This document shows positions 55,777-64,000 of a stretch of DNA of 64,000 nt, one piece after another. Under the pieces are notes generated by a model. It searched no databases. It had not been told where the DNA came from and saw nothing but the letters and a program-made list of their open reading frames with translations. Location of the stretch: assembly GCF_000740895.1 (NCBI RefSeq), contig NC_025260.1, positions 1,778,001-1,842,000 of the forward strand, read 5' to 3'. How positions within the stretch are numbered: the stretch's first letter is position 1; each line of letters starts with the position of its first letter. The position numbers and the translations under genes were made by a program. The DNA is from Theileria orientalis strain Shintoku. Its lineage: Eukaryota; Apicomplexa; Aconoidasida; Piroplasmida; Theileriidae.

Positions 55777-56023
55777 ACTACTATACATAAAACATTAGTT
55801 ATGGTGGAAGTGGAATGTGGAATGTGAGGAAGGATAGTCGTAACATAAGTAAATTAAATTTATTACTGTATAAAAACGTAGATAAAAGTAGTATTTATAA
55901 GATTCCACATAAATAGTCAGTTTATTGTCATTTTTAATATGTGCTTTTCATGATGAACCCTTGGTACACTTTGTAACTTTAATTTAATAAAACTCAATTT
56001 AAAAGTATCAGAGGATTTTTAAA

Positions 56024-59000
56024 ATGTCGACATTGCCGAGCGGTAGAAAGTTTCCATTATCAGCGAGTGCTGAATCATATTATATGCCGGGAGTAGCAAA
56101 AGGGTAAGTCGAACAGCTGAATATAAATCGGAAATTTACAGACTTCTGGCCTATACGAGATCAGAACTAGGATACAACAACGTCACACCCTCAGAGTAAG
56201 CTAGGAATCCCATTTATAAATAAAATTTAGCCCATTCGGAAAACCGCCGCCAGGGTACATTCCAGGGAAGGGAAGAGGAGCAACGAGTTTCGCAGGAGGA
56301 GTGTCGAGAGATGACACAACAGACGACAACGATACGTCGGAAGCAGGAGGGCCGAGCCAGCCGCACTTCGAAAACGAACACCTGTTCAAGGATGCAGAGT
56401 ACGACGACGAGGACAGAGAGGCGGACCTGATCTACGAAGCAATAGACGCAAAAATGGACGAAAGACGTAAATCGAGGAGAGAACAGAAGATAAAATCGGA
56501 AATTTCGAAGCTGAGGAACGAAAAGTAGGTTTATAGTGAAGAAAATATGTGTAGGCCGACGATACACCAGCAACTGGCGCAGTATAAGCGTAACCTGTCG
56601 ACGCTGACGAAAGGTGAGTTTGAAGTCAGTAATGAGGATCGTAGAACAATGGGAGTCGATACCAGTGATCGGAGACTACTCACTGAAGAGAAAGCAGCAG
56701 AAGAAAAACCTGAACTACACGCCAGCACCAGACAGTCTGCTCTACTCATCGAGGTCAGCAATGCAGCACACGACGTCAGTGGGAACGGAAACGCCCCTGG
56801 GAATGTCGACGCCGCTGGGCATAATGGGAGGGGCGACACCGCTGGGAATTAGGACGCCGGCAGGACTGAGAACGCCCTCAGGAAAGACGTCCTCACTGAA
56901 CGAGCTGGGAGAAGCGAGAGGAGCAGTGCTGTCCCTGACGCTGGACAAGGTGATGGATAATTTATCAGGACAGACGGTGGTAGACCCGAAGGGGTATCTG
57001 ACTGACCTGAACTCAATGAATGTAAGAAATGATAGACAGTTAACCATATTATAAGGGTAGATATGCAGTGGTTAGCAGTTACTGGAGGCTTTAAGCCTAG
57101 TGCCAGCGATATTGGCTAACTAATGACGCTTTAGAGTGACCTCGACGCGGCAGACGTGCAGAAGGCACGCACACTGCTCAAGTCAGTGATAAACACGAAT
57201 CCAAAGCACGCACCAGGGTGGATAGCAGCAGCAAGGATAGAGGAGCTATCAGGTACAGGAAGTAGCCAGTCACCCTAATTTTTAGGAAAAATTGAAGCCG
57301 CGAGAGAGTTGATAGCACAAGGATGCCAAAACTGCCCAGACAAGGAGGACGTGTGGCTGGAAGCAGCACGCCTGGAGAAGCCGGACTTTGCAAAGTCGAT
57401 ACTGGCAAAGGCAATCAAAGTGATACCAACATCGGTAACGGAATAGTCACGATTAGTGTACAATAGCCATATAGGATAGAGCACGTAACAAGTGCTTATT
57501 CAGCTATAATAAAACGTAGGTTAAGCTGTGGATGGAGGCGGCGAACAGAGAGACGTCGAACGACGACAGGAAAAGAGTGCTGAGGAAGGCGCTGGAGTTC
57601 ATACCAAACTCAATAAGGCTCTGGAAGGAGGCAATATCGATGGAAAACGAGGCGAACGCATACATACTCTTGAAAAGAGCAGTGGAGTGTGTTCCAGAGT
57701 CGCTGGACATGTGGCTAGCACTGGCGAGGCTGTGCCCGTACGAAGAAGCGCAGAAGGTGTTGAATGAAGCGAGGAAGAAGCTGCCGACAAACGTGGACAT
57801 ATGGATAACGGCAGCAAAGTTGGAGGAGTCAAATGGAAATTACGAAATGGTAAGTTGGAACAATGATAATAGATACCATTAAACAAGCAGTAATAGATAC
57901 CATTAAACAAGCAGTAATATATACCATCAATGCAAGCAGTAATATATACCATTAAACAAGCAGTAATAGATATTGATAGCTGTGATGTTGGTACTAACGG
58001 GTGTGTGTAGGTTGAGAGGATAATAACGAGGGCAATAGATAATCTGTCAAAGAAGGGAGTAGTTCACGTCAGAAGTAACTGGCTAAAGCAGGCGGAAACA
58101 GCGGAGTCAAGTTCATTCGTAAAGACGGCCCAAGCGATAATAAAGGTGCGTCAAATGTTACTATTGTTGCCACTGTTGTTATTACTACTATTATGTTGCT
58201 ATTATTGTTATTGTTAATAATTCTGCTACGATTACCACATTTACTACCACAAATGTTAGACTAACGAAACTAACATTACTATAGAGTACCATGATGATTG
58301 GAGTGGATGAAAATAATAAAAAGAGTACATGGCTGGAGGACGGAGAGACACTGGTGGAAAATGGATCATATGAATGCGCAAGAGCACTGTACAAAAATGC
58401 AATTGACCAGATGAAGACAAGAAAGTCATTATGGTTTGCACAGGTGGAGTTGGAATCAAAGCACGGGACTCCAGAGTCAGTAGAAGAAGTGCTAAAATCA
58501 GTAAGCTCAATGAAAGAATACAATTAGTTATAAATAAAATTGTTAGAGTAGTTAGTTTATTGATAGCAATGTAGATACTAATGTTGATAGTGATGTTGGC
58601 TGTAATATTGCATAATAATGTTGATAGTGATGTTGTCTGTAATATTGCATAATAATGTTGATACTAATATTGGATAATATTGATACTAAAATTTGATAAT
58701 ATTGATAGTAAAATTGTATTATAATTTTGGATAATAATAAATTAAACAGGCTGTGGTTTATTGCCCGAATTCAGAAGTACTGTGGCTAATGTACGCGAAA
58801 CATAAGTGGGTACAAGGAGATGTACAGAGCTCAAGAGAAATATTGTCAAAGGCACTGACGCTAAATGAAAACAATGAAGATATATCACTGGCAGCAGTAA
58901 AACTGGAGAGAGAGCACAAGGAATACGAAAAGGCGAGGAAATTATTAGACAAGGCAAGAATACAATGTAACACACCAAAGGTATTATGTGTATTGATAAT

Positions 59001-60666
59001 AAATTGGATATAGTAAAGTAGACAGAGTAATAGAGAAGATATTATATATACGAACACACATATAGACATATAAATATATGTATATGAACACAAACATACA
59101 TACTTACACACGAGAAAACACAAAAGCAGCAGTTAGTGATGACAATGTGTAGGTTTGGATGCAAAGTGTGCAGCTAGAAAGACAGTTAAAGGAATATGAA
59201 AGAGCACTGGAGTTGGTGGATGAAGCACTGGAACTACATCCATATTTTGATAAGCTGTGGATGATATCAGGGCAGTTGAAGTTGGAAAAGGAGCCTCAGG
59301 ACGTGGAAGGAGCAGTGCAAACGTACAAACAAGGTAAGTAGGGAAACAATAGTGTATGAGTAGTATAAGAGCAAAGTGATAGGAAGCATTGAACATAATA
59401 TATGCTTAGGAGTTGAAATGTGTCCATGGAGTGTTAACCTGTGGCTGCTGTCGATTAACCTCCAAATTGATATCGGAGAACACACAAAAGCAAGAGCACT
59501 GGTGGAAATGGCGAAGACAAAAATAAGAACACTGGTAGGGTCGAGCATAAAGAAAAACGCGAACACGACGCAAGTGCAAACGAAGGTGCTCTCTAGCACA
59601 GAGTTGGCAAGAATCGCAAAGCTGGCAATGGACTCAGACGACGCAGACTCAGTGAAGGAAATGACGGACAAGATCATGTCACAGTGCGACATCATATGGC
59701 TGAAGGGAGTGGAGATCGAGGAGGAGGCGGGAAACCGGAACAACGCATACTTTACAATGTCGAAGGCACTGCAGGAGTTGCCTGACTCAGGACTGCTGTG
59801 GTCACACTCGATATTTATGGAGGAGCCAGCAGCACAGGTAACAGCACTAAGTAGTAGATATTTTTAGTTGGTTACTGATAATTGATTGTTATGGTTGATA
59901 GTTGGTTTTTGCTGTTGATAGCTGTTGATAGCTGTTGATAGCTGTTGTTATTAGTTGGTTATTGTTGATAGTTGGTTGTTAATGGCTACAGTTGCTACAT
60001 TTATTTTTAGAACTCGAAGGTCGTAGACGCGCTGAACAAGTGTCCTAACTCACCTCACGTGGTAATGGCAGCAGCGAAGCTGTTCTGGAATTTTAAGAAA
60101 ATAGCGAAGGCAAGAAAGTGGTTCCAGAGGTCACTAACATTAGACGACTCAAACGGAGTAACTTGGGGTAAGAATTAGATACATTAGCAAGTTATTGCGT
60201 GTGTAAATTTGCTACACACGGCTTTGATGTAGTTTAGTTACGTAACACTACACTTAGTTAATTTAGACCAGTTTGTTAATTAACTTAGCTAATTACCAAT
60301 TAGTCAACCACTTAGTTACTTACCAAATATTCAACCACTTAGTTACCTGGCAGCTAGTCAACCACTTACCTACTTACCAACTAGTTTAACAGTAATTAAT
60401 TTGCCGTAGGAACCTTTGTGGCATTTGAGCTGGAGTGCGGAGACGAGGAGTCGATGAAGCAGGCAATAAACAAGTTCATAGAAGCGGAGCCGAACAGAGG
60501 GTACGAATGGTGTAAAATAGTTAAACACGTGGACAACTGGGGACTGAGTATGCCTCAGAAGCTGCACAAGTTCATAGAGGAGTACTACCCGCAGGTGCTG
60601 ACAGAAAAGGTGCCTCAGGACGTGATGAACGTGCTGGCGCCGACGACAGTAAAAAGGGAACTATAA
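56024..60666 (+). CDS. PRP6: PRP6, U4/U6.U5 tri-snRNP splicing factor
   Basis: Bridges U5 and U4/U6 snRNPs. Fifteen exons: 56024-56103, 56142-56195, 56231-56524, 56555-56613, 56645-57021, 57135-57252, 57286-57434, 57520-57849, 58011-58145, 58285-58500, 58750-58980, 59153-59333, 59410-59837, 60011-60167 and 60410-60666, giving 1021 aa. The N-terminal PRP1 domain has [39 protein letters not shown] and [12 protein letters not shown]. It is followed by [19 protein letters not shown] repeats. From about residue 325 to the end there are HAT repeats ([61 protein letters not shown]). Introns in the 3' half are longer and repeat-rich. Confidence 0.93.
57868..57967 (+). repeat. Tandem repeat in PRP6 intron 8
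   Basis: About four copies of (g/t)ataccattaaacaagcag with taata linkers, period about 24 bases, one copy altered to ataccatcaatgcaagcag. It fills most of the intron 57850-58010. Confidence 0.8.
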
Positions 60667-60734
60667 AGTCATAATGTAAATGGTACACATTAAGCTACAA
60701 GTTAGTAAATGGTTAAACAGGCGAGACTGCGGTG

Positions 60735-61199
60735 TTAAGGAGAGGCGGAGTCCTTCTTTTTCTTAGACTTCTTCACAGACTTCTTTACCTGCAAATGGGT
60801 GAGGTGGCGAGGGAGTACCTTCTTGGAATTGTCTTTGACATTTACTTTCGCAGCGAGGCTGTTGTACATGTCATCCCACCAGTTGTGCCACTCGTTTTCG
60901 GGCCTAGACGAGGCGCCGAGCTGAGAACAGTGAGTGCTGTGGAAACTAACCCCGGTATTGCCCTCGACTTTCTTAACAGAAACAGGCTTGACGATGCCGT
61001 CCTCGGACTTTCCGAGGCCCTGGCCCCTGAAAACGCGTAATAAGCGGGAAACGTACTCCTTCCAGCCGTATTTGGACAAGATCGAGGCGCCGAAGCTTGA
61101 GTGGAACTCTTTACCAGCTGCAGAAGAAATTAAAAATTAAAACGATAAAAACATACTGTTTAAAGTGCTGAGAAGTTTATTCTTCTGCTTTTTGGACAT
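60735..61199 (-). CDS. G-patch domain protein, 111 aa
   Basis: Five exons: 61199-61157, 61117-61057, 61026-60951, 60920-60819 and 60788-60735. Splicing restores the G-patch SILSKYGWKEGQGLGKSEDG (about residues 24-43), then VKKVEGNTGLGASSRPENEW and HNWWDDMYNS, as in PINX1/GPATCH4-type nucleolar proteins. These activate DEAH helicases in ribosome or RNP assembly. It ends in a Lys-rich tail. The last three introns (61027-61056, 60921-60950, 60789-60818) are each exactly 30 nt and have no stop in frame, so the unspliced frame stays open. Confidence 0.82.
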
Positions 61200-61992
61200 T
61201 ATTAAAAACAAAAAAGTGTAAAAATAAAGCTGCGATAAAAAATAAAATAATAGATTAATAAATCAAACGACAGAGTAAAAAGTTGTAATAGTACAATAGT
61301 GTAGGAATTCCATAAAAATTAATAATTACATAAAATCATATTAAACGGTTGATAATGTACAAAATAAGAATGATACTTTGATATGAATATGGTGTAGTAA
61401 ATATGCACTCAGCCATTTTGGAGAAAATTAAAAGCGAATGATAAATATGAAAACAATTTAAAATAATAAGATATATTATTAGGATAGAAGATAAACAGAT
61501 ATACAAAGAACCTATAAATACAAAAGGAGTAGTTTACATATATATTCGGGGATGTGTATAACATATTCATAATAAACTGAAATTGCAGCCATTATATAAC
61601 CGTTTTAGACAGTTAAAAAAGTCAGAGGTAGGTCTTTCAAAAATTTATTTTAAACATAATTTTACCTTTTACCCACACATTCACATATATAAACACGAGT
61701 TTAGTCGTAAAAGTATTTCCAGCAGTGTTATACCTAGATTCCATAACAGTTAATATTTTAATTTGTATCAGCTTTCTGTGTTCATTAATATTTGTTTCGG
61801 AAAATTGTTTTTTATCAATTCTGACTCACACTCTTATTTTTTATTCAAGTTACTCGACCTTCCTAATTAAATAAGAGGATTTTCAAACTCCCTATCACAT
61901 TATAACACTCAATTAGGCATATTTCTGTATAATGATACCTTTATTTTGATGAATAGGAAACATCGCCCAAAACCTAATTAATTTTTGTAAAG
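61200..61992. other. Divergent intergenic region, no gene seen
   Basis: About 790 bases of AT-rich DNA between the G-patch gene (minus) and the transporter-like gene (plus). It should contain both promoters. No frame, tRNA or strong repeat was found. Confidence 0.6.
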
Positions 61993-64000
61993 ATGATAGA
62001 GACTATCATCAACAGTTATTTCAAATACATCAACCTCCCATTTACAAGGAGGTCGTTCCCAAGAGGATTAAAGTTTATGTTAGTTTGAACCTGATAAATG
62101 ACCTTCAGATACCACTGTGTGTTGCTGACGGACCTGATTCAAGCAATAATATTCCCGACGCTCTCGGACCTATGCATATACTCAGTGTTCGGAGATAGCG
62201 TCTTCGTAAGTTTGCTCACATATGACGCCTTCAGATCAGTCACATAAGTGCGCTTCACCACATGGGAGCGACGCTGGGAGGACTATACTGGTGCCTAATA
62301 TCCTACTTCAATCTGACGAATGTCATGTACAATACTCCCCTGTTCTCGTCAGTGCTGACGTATTTACACCTAAGTAAGAACAGTGTAGCATAGGCAGTTA
62401 GTCACTTCGTTTTTTGTGCATCGACTTAGTCACCGACAGCGCTCAACAATGTTTAGTAATATATGCACGCTACTACACATACAAGGGTAGGATGTTCCAC
62501 ATCATATGGCACACGAGCTACTACACAATATACTCATCAATGAACGTAGCACTAACGAACTTGATAGTGCTATCAATTAAGTCGAGTGAGTGCACAATTA
62601 GATAGTTAAAGGAAAACAGCCGTTGGCACTGCCTTGATATGATCAGGGGTATAGAAAACAACACCGGAGATAGCAGATTTTAATATGTAGTGGACAAAGG
62701 AGGATTCATAGTACACTACAACGTACTCGCAAGGATAGGTCACATAGTGGGACCACTGTTAAACATACTGGTGACGTTCCTGCCGCCACTGAAGAGGAGT
62801 TTTTTCTACTTCAACTCTATCAAGTTTGAGAACCTGGAATACGTATACATACTAATATCAGTCACGTGTATACTAAGGGTGAGTTCAGGTTTATGTCTGC
62901 GCCCACGGACGAGTAGTAGTAAATAGGTGTAATGTATAAACGCAGGTATAACTAATGATTCATTTTAGATCTATGTGTCGTATGTACTCAAGAATGAGCC
63001 GAGGCCGACAGCAATGGCGTTGTACTCAAACGACATCATCAAGGAGTCGGGAACGTACTTTCAGAAAGACAGTGCGAACTATTCGCAAGGAAGGTACAAG
63101 TACCTGCCGTGGACGATATTCGTAATGAACACGCTGACGACGTTCGGCTCAGGTACGGAGTGAATTTAAGTGGGAAGCCTCAACACCTTTTAGGTCTCTC
63201 AATTAGTCTGATGAGCATATACATGATCAAGACGTTTAACATCGACTACATGTACCTGTGGATAGGCTCGCTGCTGATACCAGTCATTACAACGCTGCTG
63301 TTATTTGGTAGGTTCAGAGAAAAAGGAGCGGATAAATAACGAATGTTCAGTTTTAAACAGTCAACAGAAAAAATATGGTAAACTGCCAACCATATTTATA
63401 TCGAAGATTATCGCATTGGGGTAAGTTATGTAGAGTATTATGAGCAACATGGTAGCCAGGCAGACGTACACAGTTATGTGTTGGTGGCATGGATGCATGA
63501 GCGTCCTTGCACAAGCACCGTTGCATAGCGTCGTTGCTTAACCGTCGTTGCACAGTGTAGTCTAGTTATATGTTTGTCGAATTAGTTGATTAGTTGATGC
63601 TTTAATGTCTAATATGGTAATCATTTGACTGTACTGAGAAAGTAGCACGCTCGCCATTGATTGACGGTGTAGACTGCTCTTTTATTTTGGATACTCGAGG
63701 GACGTCGTGGTCATAATGATAGTGTACGTACTGAGGTAAGTGAAGGGAAGATAGATAACAGCGCATAGAGCGTCGTTTCAAAACGCACCGGGACCCCTGA
63801 AGACGTCAATACTGCTGCAGTGCAGCAACCTGGAGTCGGCAGGCTACTGGCTCTCCTCAGAGTACCTGACGAGGATCATCATGGCAGTAACGACAGTGGT
63901 GGGAGGCCAGATAGTGCACATGTACGGCTTCCACAGGTGCTTCCTGATGACAGGTGAGAACAGAAATAAATCACGGCCTTCAGCGCTCTTCTACACAATA
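61993..64000 (+). CDS. MFS-like multi-pass transporter (partial, runs off the right edge)
   Basis: Well-supported exons: 61993-62078, 62109-62205, 62235-62373, 62430-62585, 62691-62878, 62969-63152 and 63194-63307. They are followed by tentative small exons (63361-63377, 63407-63420, 63673-63735), then 63769-63953 and 63984-64000 (open). The product begins MIETIINSYFKYINLPF. It has repeated hydrophobic helices (for example LLTDLIQAIIFPTLSDL, VGPLLNILVTFL, MYLWIGSLLIPVITTLLLF). The last exons show TVVGGQIVHMYGFHRCFLM, similar to the 'GGxxxDxxGRRxxL' loop of major facilitators. The substrate is unknown. The alternative without the micro-exons ends at a stop at 63339 (RFREKGADK). Confidence 0.6.

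Overview
The window looks like a chromosome-internal piece of a piroplasm (apicomplexan) genome, most likely Theileria. The coding content is typical of apicomplexans: an ankyrin-bromodomain BDP1-type protein, a diverged AP2-domain protein, a RAP-domain organellar RNA protein and an atypical 'HRDLSP' CDK. Genes are tightly packed on both strands and split by many very short introns (about 29-40 nt, GT..AG). The moderately high G+C of the coding regions fits T. orientalis better than T. parva or T. annulata. The species call is inference.

Layout. 1-389: start of a myosin heavy chain (minus). 679-748: tRNA-Gly(CCC). 1.3-4.3 kb: PI-specific phospholipase C. 4.6-11.1 kb, all minus: a two-TM hypothetical protein, a six-exon RAP protein and UTP14. 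11.7-14.0 kb: ADA2 (SAGA adaptor). 14.1-26 kb: an AT-rich, intronless island with a diverged AP2-domain gene, two tandem 4.6-kb units each encoding a 1226-residue repeat-built membrane protein, and an MFS-like membrane protein. From 27.2 kb the window is again intron-dense housekeeping DNA: CDK, a 65-aa protein, RanBPM/Gid1, a CxxC protein, BDP1, phosphomannomutase, a coiled-coil protein, YIP1, TRM6, mitochondrial-type ribosomal protein L11, an actin-like protein, ESS2, an NSUN-type RNA m5C methyltransferase, an NDC1-like membrane protein, a small TM protein, VPS35, a C2-like/TM protein, a 71-aa TM protein, PRP6, a G-patch protein and the first half of an MFS-like transporter running off the end.

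Most flanking genes serve core functions: chromatin and transcription (ADA2, BDP1, AP2), splicing (PRP6, ESS2, G-patch), ribosome and tRNA or rRNA maturation (UTP14, TRM6, NSUN, L11, RAP), trafficking (VPS35, YIP1) and signalling (PLC, CDK). They show no sign of operon organisation. The unusual part is the 15.6-24.8 kb tandem duplication. Its boundary sequence coincides with the last codons of the AP2-domain gene. Its protein product is built from three helical spacers joined by near-identical four-TM modules.

Exon joins were worked out by hand from splice sites, reading phase and family conservation. Lengths given in aa are for those joins.
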